64,000 bases of DNA from Cytophagales bacterium (GCA_004293905.1 RDZE01000015.1:248001-312000), one strand, 5' to 3'; counted from the first letter of the stretch, positions 46,204 through 56,797 are shown. Notes: generated by a model from the letters alone, not told the origin. Made by a program: numbers and translations.

Positions 46204-48318
46204 ATGTTAAAATACATTTTCATTTTTCTTTGTTTTCTTTTTTTAACAACATTTACTTGCAAGGTAAGAGGGCAAATAAATGACGAAAGTGTCAATGTCC
46301 AAAACCCTACCCTCCGAAAAGGTACTATAGACCTCCGCCAATACGATTTTGAGCAAAACCCTACCATAGACCTCAATGGAGAATGGGAATTTTATTGGAA
46401 ACAACTGCTAAATCCTCGTGATTTTGCCAAGTACCCCCTTCCCAAAGACAAGGACTATCTCAAAGTACCTGTTGAATGGTCAAACGCACAAAAAAAAGGC
46501 GTAACAACCATAGGCTATGCTACCTATCGCATACGAATACTTTTACCTAAAAACCAAGAAAACCTATCTTTGCAACTTCCCACTATTGGTACTGCTTACC
46601 AACTATGGGCAAACGATACACTCATTGCCAAACGTGGCACTGTAGGGCGCGAAGTCCATAGCAGTTTCCCCGAATATGTCAATCAGATAGTTAGCATACC
46701 CGCACACCAACAAGAAGTACAATTGGTGATGCAAGTTTCCAACCATAATTTTTTTAGAGGAGGTATTTTTCTCAAAGTAATTTTAGGCAAAAAAGACTTT
46801 CTTACGGCTCGTTATGATAATCTTGTAGATATGGAGCTCTTCCTTATAGGGTGTTTGTTTTTTATGACCATCTATCACCTTATTCTCTATCTATCGCGCC
46901 GTAGCGATATAGCTCCTCTTTTTCTGAGCTTTATTCTTATTTCTATCATCATCAGGTTTCTCATCACAAATGGAGGGGCACAATATTGGCAACATCATTT
47001 TCCCGACACTTCTTTTGAGTTACTCATGAAGTTAGAATACATAGGCTTATACGCCTATATTCCTATGTCTATTCTTTTCATTTCTAATTTTTTCCCTACC
47101 GAAACCCCCTACCCTATTGCTAATATTTTCCATGCAATAGGAATTGTATTAGTAGGTATCACAATTGTTACACCCGCTACTATTTTTCCTCATTTTTTGG
47201 TGGTTATGTATCTTAAGCTATTGTTGGGTTATATTTTCATGGTATATATCCTCATCAAAGCAGCACTGCGCCGCCGCTTGGGTGCAAACATAATGCTATT
47301 GGGTATGGTCATATTGTTAATCTCTGCTATCCCCGAAATATTGCACGACCTGAGCATCATACACCTGCCCTATTTTAACCTAAGCAGTATAGGAATGTTG
47401 GTATTCCTATTTTGCCAATCTATTGTCATTTCAGTTCGTTTTTCACGCGCCTTCGTACAAGTAGCCCAACTCTCTAACAATTTAGAGCAAATGGTGGAAG
47501 AAAGAACAAAACGCATAGAAAAACAAAAACGAATCATAGAAGCCAAAAACGAAAGCATATTAGAAAGTATTTACTATGCCCAAACCATACAAGAAGCCAT
47601 ACTCCCAACCGAAGACGAGTTAAACAATATATTCAAAAATTATTTTGTCTTTTTTCAACCACGCGACATCATAGGTGGCGATTTTTACTACGCACAACAG
47701 TACGAAGACAAAATATTTATCATTGTAGCCGATGCCACAGGGCATGGCGTACCGGGTGCTATGATGAGCATGATAGGCAATACTATGCTCAATGAAATCA
47801 TAGTCCAAAAACGTATAGAAATGCCGCATCTTATTCTGGAAAAACTACATCAAAATATACAAGAAGCCCTCAAACAAGAGGGAAATCAAAACAAAGACGG
47901 TATGGACGTAGCCGCCATTACTATTCACTTACAAACCCAAACTTTGTATTTTGCAGGGGCAAAAAGACCGCTCATTATTTCTCAACAAGGAAATTTACTC
48001 AAAATAGAGGGCGATAAAATCAGTGTAGGAGGCTACCATCTCAAAGCTAAAGACCAAGAAACACTTTTCAAACTTCACCAACACAACTACCAAACATCGG
48101 ACTTGTTATATATTTTTACAGATGGCTATGCTGACCAATTTGGAGGGGAAGATGATAAAAAGTTTCTTTCCACACGACTCTACAACTTGCTCAAAAAAAT
48201 GGCTACCTTACCCATGCAAGAGCAAAAACAAATGCTCATTAGTCATTTTGAAGATTGGCGAGGATACCAACAACAAACCGATGATGTATTAGTGGTAGGT
48301 GTTCAACTTCATTTTTAG
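46204..48318 (+). CDS. 7TMR-DISM SpoIIE-type serine phosphatase
   Basis: 704 residues from the ATG at 46204; the frame extends to a TTG at 46186. After a signal peptide there is a 7TMR-DISMED2-like beta sensor (about 30-190), then seven membrane helices (about 200-400), a coiled coil (about 415-460) and the SpoIIE domain (about 465-704). Acidic motifs are intact: IGGDFYY, ADATGHGVPGA, FTDGYADQ and TDDVLV. DISM domains usually sense carbohydrate-like ligands. Here GAMMSMIGN replaces GAFMTVVGQ of the other phosphatases. It is divergent from the Cache-HAMP gene. Confidence 0.92.
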   Translation: MLKYIFIFLCFLFLTTFTCKVRGQINDESVNVQNPTLRKGTIDLRQYDFEQNPTIDLNGEWEFYWKQLLNPRDFAKYPLPKDKDYLKVPVEWSNAQKKGVTTIGYATYRIRILLPKNQENLSLQLPTIGTAYQLWANDTLIAKRGTVGREVHSSFPEYVNQIVSIPAHQQEVQLVMQVSNHNFFRGGIFLKVILGKKDFLTARYDNLVDMELFLIGCLFFMTIYHLILYLSRRSDIAPLFLSFILISIIIRFLITNGGAQYWQHHFPDTSFELLMKLEYIGLYAYIPMSILFISNFFPTETPYPIANIFHAIGIVLVGITIVTPATIFPHFLVVMYLKLLLGYIFMVYILIKAALRRRLGANIMLLGMVILLISAIPEILHDLSIIHLPYFNLSSIGMLVFLFCQSIVISVRFSRAFVQVAQLSNNLEQMVEERTKRIEKQKRIIEAKNESILESIYYAQTIQEAILPTEDELNNIFKNYFVFFQPRDIIGGDFYYAQQYEDKIFIIVADATGHGVPGAMMSMIGNTMLNEIIVQKRIEMPHLILEKLHQNIQEALKQEGNQNKDGMDVAAITIHLQTQTLYFAGAKRPLIISQQGNLLKIEGDKISVGGYHLKAKDQETLFKLHQHNYQTSDLLYIFTDGYADQFGGEDDKKFLSTRLYNLLKKMATLPMQEQKQMLISHFEDWRGYQQQTDDVLVVGVQLHF

Positions 48319-48325
48319 ACGCACC

Positions 48326-49252
48326 ATGCAAATACTTACCAAAATAGAAAAAAAACATCACCTTGTAGGGCACAAAGACTGTATTTATGCACTTGCCAAA
48401 ACCGACCCCACTCAATACCTCTTTTCGGCTGATGGCAATGGTATGGTAGCACGCTGGAATTTAGAAAATCCTGAAATAGGCGAACTCGTAGCCAAAGTAC
48501 CCAATTCGGTATATGCCATGCAATACGATGAAGAAGAAAAACAACTCATCATTGCCCAAAATTTTGAAGGCATTCACTGGATCAATCTACAAGAAAAAAA
48601 AGAAGAAAAATCTTTGTACTTAGGCAATAAAAATTTCTTTGCACTCCAAAAACACCATCAATTTTTATATGTTGGCGATAGCGAAGGCACACTTTCTCTC
48701 ATTGATAGCGCGGAAAAAAAACTCCTAAAAACAGTACAATACAGCACTAAAAGCCTGCGTGCATTGGCACTAAATCCCAAAAAAAAGGAAATTGCAGCCG
48801 CCTACAGCGACCATCATATACGCCTACTCGACTGCGATACTCTACAAATCAAAAAAGAATGGAAAGCGCACGAAAACTCTGTTTTTTGCTTACAGTACAC
48901 CAAAGATGGTCAATATTTACTAAGCGGTAGCCGCGATGCACATCTCAATATTTGGAATGCAGAAAAAGACTATTTCTTGGAAAAAAGCATCGTAGCGCAT
49001 CTTTTTGCCATCAACCACATCGCCATCAGCCCCAGCGGAAAATATTTTGCGACTGCCAGCATGGATAAATCTATCAAAATATGGAGAATAGACTCATGGC
49101 AACTACTCAAAGTCATAGACCGCGCTCGGCATGCAGGGCATGGTACTTCTATCAATCAATTGTTATGGACTGACTATCAAGGCTACCTCATCTCAGCAAG
49201 TGATGACCGTACCCTTTCTGTTTGGGAAATAGCATTTGCAAAAGCAGAATAG
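48326..49252 (+). CDS. WD40 repeat protein
   Basis: 308 residues from the ATG at 48326; earlier codons overlap the phosphatase gene. About six to seven WD-type blades cover the protein, with clear units near 18-60 (GHKDCIYALAKTD to WN), 180-225 (AHENSVFCLQYTKDGQYLLSG, WNAEKD), 225-265 (AHLFAINHIAISPSGKYFATAS) and 270-305. It would be a beta-propeller scaffold. It starts 7 bases after the phosphatase stop, so it may hold that signalling protein's partners; that is inference. Confidence 0.88.
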   Translation: MQILTKIEKKHHLVGHKDCIYALAKTDPTQYLFSADGNGMVARWNLENPEIGELVAKVPNSVYAMQYDEEEKQLIIAQNFEGIHWINLQEKKEEKSLYLGNKNFFALQKHHQFLYVGDSEGTLSLIDSAEKKLLKTVQYSTKSLRALALNPKKKEIAAAYSDHHIRLLDCDTLQIKKEWKAHENSVFCLQYTKDGQYLLSGSRDAHLNIWNAEKDYFLEKSIVAHLFAINHIAISPSGKYFATASMDKSIKIWRIDSWQLLKVIDRARHAGHGTSINQLLWTDYQGYLISASDDRTLSVWEIAFAKAE

Positions 49253-49296
49253 TAACCCATCTCGAACTTTTTTGCCACTTAGTTGTTCTTATAATT

Positions 49297-50076
49297 ATGA
49301 AAGCGCAAATGGCATACCACAACAGCCCTACTTCGCTCAACGACTCAAAAGAGTGGTTCAGCGAATGGTTCAACTCGCCCTACTACCACATTCTTTATAA
49401 AAATAGAGATGAACAAGAGGCGCAACGCCTTATTGATAACTTATGCCAATATTTGGGCTTAGAAAATACCGAACAAGTAATGGATTTGGCTTGTGGCAGA
49501 GGCAGACACGCCATCTATTTGCATCAGAAAGGGCTCAAAGTATTGGGGGTTGATTTATCAGAAGAAAATATACGATTTGCTAAACAGTTTGAGAAAGAAA
49601 ACCTACACTTTGAGGTAGGCGATATGAGACAACTCACCTACCACGATACTTTTGATTGTATTATGAATTTATTTACAAGTTTTGGCTATTTCGACACTCC
49701 CCAAGACAATATAGAAGTACTCAAAAGGGCTAATAATAACCTAAAAAAACAAGGAAAAATCATCATCGATTTCTTCAATACCGAAAAAGTAATACAAACC
49801 CTCCCAAGTCAGGAAATCAAAACCATAGAAGGCATTAATTTTCAAATAGAAAAAAAGTGTGAGCAGGGTATCATTACCAAAGACATTTATTTCAATGCAA
49901 ACGCCCAAAAACATCATTTTCAGGAACGCGTACAAGCCATCAGTTATGCCGATATGCAATACTATTGCCGTGAAGCAAAAATGGAGGTATTGGCAGTTTT
50001 TGGTAATTATTCATTAGAGCCCTTCGATGTTGCTCACTCCGATAGAATGATTTTTATAGCTCAAAAAGAGGCTTAA
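49297..50076 (+). CDS. Class I SAM-dependent methyltransferase
   Basis: 259 residues from the ATG at 49297, with a second candidate at 49309. The SAM-binding motif I is VMDLACGRGRHAIYL near 61-75, the acidic post-I residue lies in LGVDLSEENI, and GDMRQL and FDCIMNLFTSFGYF follow. The acceptor is unknown. It ends at 50076, overlapping the convergent TPR gene stop by 4 bases. Confidence 0.9.
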   Translation: MKAQMAYHNSPTSLNDSKEWFSEWFNSPYYHILYKNRDEQEAQRLIDNLCQYLGLENTEQVMDLACGRGRHAIYLHQKGLKVLGVDLSEENIRFAKQFEKENLHFEVGDMRQLTYHDTFDCIMNLFTSFGYFDTPQDNIEVLKRANNNLKKQGKIIIDFFNTEKVIQTLPSQEIKTIEGINFQIEKKCEQGIITKDIYFNANAQKHHFQERVQAISYADMQYYCREAKMEVLAVFGNYSLEPFDVAHSDRMIFIAQKEA

Positions 50077-50939
50077 TTGGCATATTTACTCAATTTTTTG
50101 GGCTCTTTTTTAGGAAATTCTATGCCTAAGGTACGTAATTCGCGAACGGCTTCATTTTTCCTTACAATATTAATAATAAGCAGAGTAAGTAAAATAGCAA
50201 TTACAATACTAAAACCCACAGCCATTTGTACCGTACTTGTATCTTGTACATTGCCTTGCAAATCTTTCATGCGTTGGTATTTTGCCAACAACCGTGCATT
50301 CTGTATTTGTTTAATGCCTAACCCTTCTTTGATTTGTTGTGCTTCACGCAAGTTTTTGAGTGCTTTGTCATCTTCTTGCAAGTAGGTAGCCAATTCGCCA
50401 ATGCGTTCATAAGTATCGGCTAAGGCTAATTTAGAGCCTATTTTAGGGTTTTCTTTGCGTACTTTGAGGGCTTCTTCGTAGTAGGTCATCGCTTTGCGAT
50501 AGTTTTCAAAATTGCCTAACTTATAGTAAAAAGTACCTATAATTTCCAAAATAGAAATTACTTTGTCTTTCAAGCCCAATTCACGGTAAATATTGAGTGC
50601 TTTTTGGTATTTTCGGATTGTATTGGCAAACTCCTCTATGCCTTTGTCGCTGAAATAGGCAATATGTACCAAAGCATCGGCAACGCCTTTTTGGTATTTT
50701 TTATCTTCAGCCATTCGGAGTGCTTTCTCAGCATAAAGTGATGCGTAGCCCTTATTGTTCGTTTCGGCATTGGCTACTGCCAAGGCATTGTAGGTATCGA
50801 TGAGTGCACTATCTGCTTTGACAATCAATAACATACGTTGCAAACTATCTAATTTTCTACAAGGTGATTGCGCATTAATTTTTTGGGGTGTCAGGCAAAA
50901 AAATATGCCTAAGCATGTAAGTACAATAAAACGTTTCAT
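50073..50939 (-). CDS. TPR-repeat protein with C-terminal membrane helix
   Basis: 288 residues. Signal peptide to about residue 23, about four TPR units (about 45-220), one membrane segment near 235-258 and a short charged tail. The architecture resembles the input half of the TPR-SpoIIE phosphatase at 41461 but without an output domain; it could be a remnant of one or a stand-alone scaffold. No function is assigned. Confidence 0.75.
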   Translation of the reverse strand: MKRFIVLTCLGIFFCLTPQKINAQSPCRKLDSLQRMLLIVKADSALIDTYNALAVANAETNNKGYASLYAEKALRMAEDKKYQKGVADALVHIAYFSDKGIEEFANTIRKYQKALNIYRELGLKDKVISILEIIGTFYYKLGNFENYRKAMTYYEEALKVRKENPKIGSKLALADTYERIGELATYLQEDDKALKNLREAQQIKEGLGIKQIQNARLLAKYQRMKDLQGNVQDTSTVQMAVGFSIVIAILLTLLIINIVRKNEAVRELRTLGIEFPKKEPKKLSKYAN

Positions 50940-51051
50940 GGTGGTATAATTTTAGCATCGAATGGAAGTAATGCAAAATTATTACCAAAATAGTACTTTT
51001 TTTATTTTTATTTCTGCCAAATATTACATAGTGTCGAAAACTACAAAAGAA

Positions 51052-51075
51052 AGGCTCAACCTAATTGCTGAGCCT
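51052..51075 (-). terminator. Terminator-like hairpin after the 146-residue secreted protein
   Basis: AGGCTCA (51052-51058) and TGAGCCT (51069-51075) form a 7-pair stem with a 10-base loop. On the minus strand it is followed by TTTCTTTT, so it could end transcription of the gene whose stop is at 51088. Confidence 0.5.
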
Positions 51076-51087
51076 ATTCTACTTTTT

Positions 51088-51528
51088 TTAGTTTTTGGCT
51101 TTTTCTTTTTCCAAAGTCATAATACCTGTTTTGGTGTCAAAATTAAAGATGAGTTTGGTATCATCCATTGCCCTAATTTTGATTTCGATATTCCTACCAC
51201 CATTTGAGGTAAGTTTATCAAACATCTCAATAGAAGGGTAAGTTTCGTTTACATACTTAATCATACGCCTTCTTTTTCTGCGTACATACATTCGCGAAGC
51301 CTCATCAAGGTTCAAATCTAATTCTTTGAGGTCTTCTACTTGCATATCTTGGATAGCAGAGCGAAATACATCTACGTATTTATCAAACTCATGCGCCTCT
51401 ACAGTAGTAATGGGTGCTTCGTCAGATTCTTCGTCATTTCCGACATCAGTTTGTTGCGCAAACACTGTATTCGCAAAAGGAATTGTGGTAAGTGTTAAAA
51501 AAAGTAAAAAGAATAATTTTTTTCTCAT
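51088..51528 (-). CDS. Small secreted protein of unknown function
   Basis: 146 residues with a signal peptide (to about residue 25). The mature part has an acidic region (about 28-40), a charged helical stretch including RRKRRR near 79-84, and a beta-rich end. No family is recognised. It is divergent from the tail-specific protease gene, and a -7-like TAAATTTG (51560-51567) sits in the 68-base gap on the plus strand. Confidence 0.6.
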   Translation of the reverse strand: MRKKLFFLLFLTLTTIPFANTVFAQQTDVGNDEESDEAPITTVEAHEFDKYVDVFRSAIQDMQVEDLKELDLNLDEASRMYVRRKRRRMIKYVNETYPSIEMFDKLTSNGGRNIEIKIRAMDDTKLIFNFDTKTGIMTLEKEKAKN

Positions 51529-51596
51529 AAGATTACTATATTTATAGCATAGAAACGTATAAATTTGTAAATTAGATTGAAAATACTTTAAAATTT

Positions 51597-53633
51597 ATGA
51601 ATAATATTATCACAAAAACTCAAAAAAGTGTAGTTGTCTATTTAATGCTAATGCTTAGTGGTGTTTTTACTGCCTGTGCCAATGCCACTGATGACTCAAG
51701 CTTAGTACTAAAACCACAACCCATTCATATCAAAAAAACGGTATTACTGACCAGTTTACTCAATAATTATCATTATCGCAAACTCCCTATTGCTGATTCA
51801 TTGGGCAATGTAGTATTAGATTTGTACCTCAATGATTTGGACGGTAGCAAGATTTATTTTTTGCAAACAGATATAGACCAATTCAAAAAATACAAAAACA
51901 CTATAGATGATGCCCTCAAAGGTGGCGACCTTACTGCTGCTTACGAAATCTTTAACCTTTACACACAGCGTGTAATGCAACGCATAGATTATGCTATTAA
52001 AAATATTGACAATCTATATGACTTTAGCAAAGATGAACAATACGATGCAAACCGCGAAAATGTGAGCTGGGCAAAAGACGAAAAAGAACTCAATCAGATT
52101 TGGGACAAATTTCTAAAAAGCCAAATATTGAGCCTCAAACTCACTGGAAAAGAACAAAAAGAAATCAGCGAAACCATTCGCGGACGCTATGAAAGATTCA
52201 AAAAAACGATGCAGCAAACCAATGCGGAAGATGTTTATGAAATCTACATCAATACGCTTATGACTGCTTACGACCCCCATACAAGTTATTTTTCGCCTAT
52301 CTCTTCCGATAATTTTAATATGCAAATGCGCAACTCTTTAGAAGGCATAGGCGCTGTTTTGCGTAGCGAAAATGATTTTACGAGAATACAAGAAGTAAGA
52401 CCGGGCGGTCCTGCTTTCAAAAGTAAAATGCTCAATGTAAACGACAAAATCATAGCAGTAGCTCAAGGCGATGATGGCGAATTTATAGATGTAGTAGGCT
52501 GGCGACTTGACGAGGTGGTGCAAAAAATAAGAGGCCCCAAAGGAACGGTAGTTCGCCTGAAGGTAATCCCTGCCGAAGGTGGCGCAAATGCATTGCCTAT
52601 AGAAGTGCGTATGGTACGTGAAAAAATTACTTTTGAAGAACAATCTGCCCAAAAACAACTCATCACTTACAACAAAGATGGTAAAACCTATAAAATAGGT
52701 GTTGTTTCTGTACCTTCGTTTTATTTCGATTTTGAGGGTTATCAGAAAGGAGACCCCAGCTATAAAAGCACTACCAAAGACGTAAAAAAATTAGTAGAAG
52801 AACTAAAAGCTGAAGGTATTAATGGCTTAGTAATAGACCTGCGCGACAATGGCGGCGGTTCGCTCAAAGAAGCCATTGACCTATCGGGCTTGTTTATAAA
52901 AGATGGACCAGTAGTACAAGTACGCAACTCTGATGGCTCAGTTGAAGTAGGACGCGACAGCGACCCTACCAAAATATGGGACGGTCCAATGGCAGTGTTG
53001 GTGAATCGTTCAAGTGCTTCTGCTTCTGAAATTTTTGCAGGTGCTATGCAAGACTATCATCGTGCAATTGTTATTGGGGAGCAAACCTACGGAAAAGGTA
53101 CAGTACAAAGCATGATAGATGTAAATAAACTTGACAAAAACGAACCTGAAAAAATGGGGCAAATCAATCTTACGCTTGCTAAATTCTATAGAGTAACAGG
53201 TAGTAGCACACAACACAAAGGCGTAACTCCTGATATAGAACTGCCTATGCCCTACGATAAGGCAAGATTTGGCGAAAGTGCCGAAAAAAGCGCATTGACT
53301 TGGGACGTTATCAAGGGTACGAAATTTACGCCTTACAGCGATGTTACACCACAAATGTTGGAAAAAGTGAATAAATTTTATCAACAACGTCTCCAAAATG
53401 ACCCTCATCTTCGTAAGCTCATTGCTGATATAGAGGAACAAAGAAAAGACCGTGAAAACACTATTATATCGCTCAATGAGGAAAAAAGGAAAATAGAGCA
53501 ACAAGAGTTTGAACAAAGACAAAATGAAAAGAAAAAAGCACTTGAAAGCGACCAAGACCCCAATAAGGTAAAAGATGCTTATGTAGAAAATGCCATAGAA
53601 ATCATTATTCAGATGATTAAAATCAATAGTTAG
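51597..53633 (+). CDS. prc: Tail-specific (carboxy-terminal processing) protease, S41 family
   Basis: 678 residues. A lipoprotein-like signal (GVFTAC near residue 26) precedes the N-terminal helical domain, then a PDZ domain (about 245-330), the S41 peptidase core (about 345-560) and a charged C-terminal domain. The catalytic Ser lies in RSSASASEIFAG near 468-479 with the Lys in EQTYGKGT. Prc/Tsp cleaves periplasmic proteins at non-polar C-termini, including cell-wall hydrolases such as NlpC-type spr proteins in other bacteria. It is transcribed alone and ends at a strong terminator. Confidence 0.93.
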   Translation: MNNIITKTQKSVVVYLMLMLSGVFTACANATDDSSLVLKPQPIHIKKTVLLTSLLNNYHYRKLPIADSLGNVVLDLYLNDLDGSKIYFLQTDIDQFKKYKNTIDDALKGGDLTAAYEIFNLYTQRVMQRIDYAIKNIDNLYDFSKDEQYDANRENVSWAKDEKELNQIWDKFLKSQILSLKLTGKEQKEISETIRGRYERFKKTMQQTNAEDVYEIYINTLMTAYDPHTSYFSPISSDNFNMQMRNSLEGIGAVLRSENDFTRIQEVRPGGPAFKSKMLNVNDKIIAVAQGDDGEFIDVVGWRLDEVVQKIRGPKGTVVRLKVIPAEGGANALPIEVRMVREKITFEEQSAQKQLITYNKDGKTYKIGVVSVPSFYFDFEGYQKGDPSYKSTTKDVKKLVEELKAEGINGLVIDLRDNGGGSLKEAIDLSGLFIKDGPVVQVRNSDGSVEVGRDSDPTKIWDGPMAVLVNRSSASASEIFAGAMQDYHRAIVIGEQTYGKGTVQSMIDVNKLDKNEPEKMGQINLTLAKFYRVTGSSTQHKGVTPDIELPMPYDKARFGESAEKSALTWDVIKGTKFTPYSDVTPQMLEKVNKFYQQRLQNDPHLRKLIADIEEQRKDRENTIISLNEEKRKIEQQEFEQRQNEKKKALESDQDPNKVKDAYVENAIEIIIQMIKINS

Positions 53634-53666
53634 GCATATTTTTTTACTGCAACATATTATTACACA

Positions 53667-53702
53667 AAAGAGCAAAACCTTCCAAAGTTTTGCTCTTTTT
53701 TT
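53667..53702. terminator. Bidirectional terminator between prc and purL
   Basis: A perfect inverted repeat, AAAGAGCAAAAC (53667-53678) and GTTTTGCTCTTT (53687-53698), encloses an 8-base loop and has an A run before it and a T run after it. It lies between the convergent ends of the protease (+) and purL (-) genes and should stop transcription from both sides. Confidence 0.85.
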
Positions 53703-53733
53703 ATTCTTTTTTACTGCTTGGTAAATTTTTATT

Positions 53734-55971
53734 CTACTGAGTGAGGTGTTTTTCTAAGGCATTTTGGTACAAATGCTGTGCTTCTTGCACTGTCATGAGC
53801 CATTGTTCATCTACAATAAAATTGTTTTCTATCACCTCGCCCAAATATTCATAAGTACAGCCTTCTTGTTGTAAAAAAAGCTCCCATTCGGCAGTTTGCT
53901 CTGCTTTTATTGATACTATTGCCCTGCTTTGCGACTCTCCGAAGAGGTAAGCATCTTTGCGAATTTGTTTAGAGGTATTAATCTTAAAACCTACTCTACC
54001 TGCCATTGCTGACTCTGCCAAAGCAATGAAAAGTCCTCCTTCTGAAACATCGTGCGCTGATAGGATTTTGCCTCCTTGAATGGCTTTCTTGAGCGTATTT
54101 TGAAGCAGTAATTCTTCCTCTATATCGAAATAAGGGGCTGGGGATTCTTTCACTTGACAATAACTATAGAGATATTCTGAAGAGGCAATATCATTATGGG
54201 TTTTGCCCAAAAGGTAGATTTTATCTCCTGTTTTTTGAAAATTCAGTGTGGTTTGCCATGCCAAATTATCCATAATACCCAACATTCCGATTGTAGGCGT
54301 AGGGAAAACAGCATTGCTCACATCTCCACCTGCTTTATTGACACTGCTTGATTGGTTATAAAAACTCACATTACCACCTGTTACGGGGGTTTTCAGTTTT
54401 TCGCATGCTTGTTTGATACCTTTTATACTTCCTACAAATTGCCAATATACTTCTGGGTTATAGGGATTTCCGAAATTGAGGTTGTTGGTGATGGCTACAG
54501 GCTCTCCTCCTGCGCATACTACATTTCTTGCGGCTTCGCAAACTGCAATCATCGCACCTATTTCAGGGTTTGCATATACATAGCGTCCATTGCAATCAAC
54601 ACTCATTACAAGTGCCTTATCCAATGGTTTTACTAATACTACTGCTGCATCAGCGGGTTTATTGGTGCTTAGGTTGGCAGTGCCTACCATAGAATCATAT
54701 TGTTCATATACCCATTTTTTAGAGCATATATTTTCGTGTGTGAGTAGAAACTGGGCGATTGTAGAGTAAGCGTCTTCTTGTGGTTCGCTAATTTGTTGTA
54801 TGTCAAATTTTTGGAGTGTTTTGAAATAGGCAGGCTCTCTGTATTCACGCTCATAAATGGGTGCTCCTCCTCCTAATACTAAACTATCTGCGGGGAGTTC
54901 CGCTACTAATTCCCCATGTTGATAGAAGCGAAGTTGAGTACTATCGGTTACTTTTCCTATTTGTACGCAGTTTAAGTCCCATTTTTTGAATATTTCGGTG
55001 ATTTCTTTTTCAAGCCCTTTTTTGCCTACTACCAACATTCTTTCTTGCGATTCGGAGAGCAAAATTTCCCAAGCCAACATATTGGGTTGTCGTAGGGGTA
55101 CTAAATCGAGGTCAATGTCCATTCCTGCTTTGCCTTTGGCACTCATTTCAGAGGTGGAGCAGATGATGCCTGCCGCGCCCATATCTTGTATGCCTATGAT
55201 GAGGTCTTGCGCTATGATTTCGAGGGTGGCTTCAAGGAGTAATTTTTCTTGGAAGGGGTCTCCTACTTGTACCGCAGGAAGGTCTTTGATAGAGTCTTCT
55301 GTGAGGTCTTTGGAAGCAAATGCTGCTCCGTGTATGCCATCTTTGCCAGTGGAAGAACCTACAATGAATACGGGGTTGTCTTTGCCGATGGCTATGGCAC
55401 GTGCTATTTTGTGTTTTTCTACGATTCCTGCTGAAAATGCATTGACCAATGGGTTGGTTTGGTAACAACTATCAAAGAAAACCTCTCCTCCTACGGTAGG
55501 TACGCCAAAGGCATTGCCATAGTCGCCTATGCCTTTTACTACGCCCCGCATAAGGTACTGAGTACGAGGATGTTTGATGTCGCCAAATCGAAGTGTATTC
55601 ATTTGGGCTATGGGTCTTGCGCCCATTGTGAAGATATCGCGGTTGATGCCTCCTACTCCTGTGGCTGCTCCTTGATAGGGTTCGAGTGCAGAGGGGTGGT
55701 TATGAGATTCTATCTTGAAAGCACAGCCCCAGCCATTGCCAATGTCTACAACGCCTGCATTTTCTTCGCCTGCTTTGGCGAGCATACGTTCTGAATCTTT
55801 GGGTAGGGTTTTGAGCCAAAAAATAGAGTTTTTGTAACTGCAATGCTCTGACCACATTACGGAGTAGGCACTGAGTTCGGTGAAATTGGGTTCGCGCCCT
55901 AAAAATTCCTTAATTTTTTGGTATTCTTCGGGGTTTAAGCCCAGTTGTTGTGCAGTTTCAAGTAGATTCAT
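53734..55971 (-). CDS. purL: Phosphoribosylformylglycinamidine synthase II (small PurL)
   Basis: 745 residues, the small PurL form. Typical segments are [12 protein letters not shown] near 38-49, [21 protein letters not shown] near 88-108, [10 protein letters not shown] near 265-274 and a C-terminal DVSEGGL motif. It makes FGAM from FGAR, glutamine and ATP. The small form needs separate PurQ and PurS subunits, which are not in the window. A -7-like TACATTTG lies on the minus strand at 56000-55993, 22 bases before the ATG. Confidence 0.96.
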   Translation of the reverse strand: MNLLETAQQLGLNPEEYQKIKEFLGREPNFTELSAYSVMWSEHCSYKNSIFWLKTLPKDSERMLAKAGEENAGVVDIGNGWGCAFKIESHNHPSALEPYQGAATGVGGINRDIFTMGARPIAQMNTLRFGDIKHPRTQYLMRGVVKGIGDYGNAFGVPTVGGEVFFDSCYQTNPLVNAFSAGIVEKHKIARAIAIGKDNPVFIVGSSTGKDGIHGAAFASKDLTEDSIKDLPAVQVGDPFQEKLLLEATLEIIAQDLIIGIQDMGAAGIICSTSEMSAKGKAGMDIDLDLVPLRQPNMLAWEILLSESQERMLVVGKKGLEKEITEIFKKWDLNCVQIGKVTDSTQLRFYQHGELVAELPADSLVLGGGAPIYEREYREPAYFKTLQKFDIQQISEPQEDAYSTIAQFLLTHENICSKKWVYEQYDSMVGTANLSTNKPADAAVVLVKPLDKALVMSVDCNGRYVYANPEIGAMIAVCEAARNVVCAGGEPVAITNNLNFGNPYNPEVYWQFVGSIKGIKQACEKLKTPVTGGNVSFYNQSSSVNKAGGDVSNAVFPTPTIGMLGIMDNLAWQTTLNFQKTGDKIYLLGKTHNDIASSEYLYSYCQVKESPAPYFDIEEELLLQNTLKKAIQGGKILSAHDVSEGGLFIALAESAMAGRVGFKINTSKQIRKDAYLFGESQSRAIVSIKAEQTAEWELFLQQEGCTYEYLGEVIENNFIVDEQWLMTVQEAQHLYQNALEKHLTQ

Positions 55972-56035
55972 GGAGAAGATTTTTTATGGTTGCAAATGTA
56001 AAAAATATTTGCTACTCTTACTGCTTTTGGGTATA

Positions 56036-56071
56036 TAAAAAAACTCATAAAATTGATTAGGTTTTATGAGT
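56036..56071 (-). terminator. Terminator after the SpoIIAA-like gene
   Basis: ACTCATAAAA (56043-56052) and TTTTATGAGT (56062-56071) form a perfect 10-pair stem; on the minus strand it is followed by a U run (56042-56036). It lies 30 bases past the stop at 56101. Confidence 0.75.
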
Positions 56072-56100
56072 AGTAGGTCAGTAGTTTTTTGTGGGTTTGT

Positions 56101-56514
56101 TTAGTGTTCTTGCAACCACTTATGGGCGGCGTTCTCTTGTTGAAAAAATCCGACTTGAAAACTGTTGGGGGGAAAGCGGTTTGGCATGGTTTTTTTGAGG
56201 GCTGTTTCGCCATTGGTTTTTTGTGATACTAAAAATGCCATAGAGATATTTCCTAATTTTTTGAGGGCTTCGGGTAGCCATTTTTGCTCAAACCAAAGAT
56301 GCCCTTCGGCAAGGAGTTGCAGTTGTCGGTGGTCAAAGATATATTTTTTGATATGGTGGTTGTGTGCGTAGTTCAGACTTTCGAGGAGTGCTGTTTTATA
56401 CTCTGTCATATCGGTATATGCGTGGCAGTGTAATAGGATTATTTGTTGTGAATTGTCGCATTCTACCCAAGTTTTTTCGCCTTGATAAATGTGAGAGTTT
56501 GTATTGGTCGTCAT
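56101..56514 (-). CDS. SpoIIAA-like (STAS/SEC14-like) small protein
   Basis: 137 residues from the ATG at 56514; the longer frame to 56658 would start in AT-rich, low-complexity sequence. It has the pattern of SpoIIAA-like proteins: a first beta strand (WVECDNSQQ), YIFDHRQL near 70-77, WFEQKWLPEALKKLG near 87-101 and a C-terminal GFFQQENAAHKWL. The fold binds or mimics STAS proteins of partner switches, but no phosphorylatable Ser in a DSS motif is visible. It resembles the protein at 57982-58434. Partner-switch function is inference. Confidence 0.6.
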   Translation of the reverse strand: MTTNTNSHIYQGEKTWVECDNSQQIILLHCHAYTDMTEYKTALLESLNYAHNHHIKKYIFDHRQLQLLAEGHLWFEQKWLPEALKKLGNISMAFLVSQKTNGETALKKTMPNRFPPNSFQVGFFQQENAAHKWLQEH

Positions 56515-56646
56515 CAGATAAATAGTTTTGTGAAAATGAATGTTTGTGAATGAATTATTAATAACGGAGAGTAAATGTATGAATAAATTTATAAATACAA
56601 TAAATGGTGTTTTTAGATTTATGTAAGAATATAGTCTTTTGGCTAA

Positions 56647-56701
56647 ATAGTTAAACAAAATTTTGCTTTTATTGATTTTTAGAGTAGTTTTGTTTAACTA
56701 T
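56647..56701. repeat. 14-base perfect inverted repeat
   Basis: ATAGTTAAACAAAA (56647-56660) is the exact reverse complement of TTTTGTTTAACTAT (56688-56701); 27 bases separate the arms. It could be an operator or a transposon remnant end. It lies 133 bases upstream of the ATG at 56514. Confidence 0.7.
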
Positions 56702-56797
56702 AATGATAAAAAATAAAACAAAATAAGGTTTTTAGATATTCAACATTTTACTTTCAGTCTTTTTACTAAAATATCTTACATCAAAAAGTTTATATAA

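Noticed and set aside
53010-53675. A 221-residue open frame on the minus strand
   Set aside because: It lies opposite the prc coding region and its hydrophobic, cysteine- and tyrosine-rich composition is typical of antisense frames.
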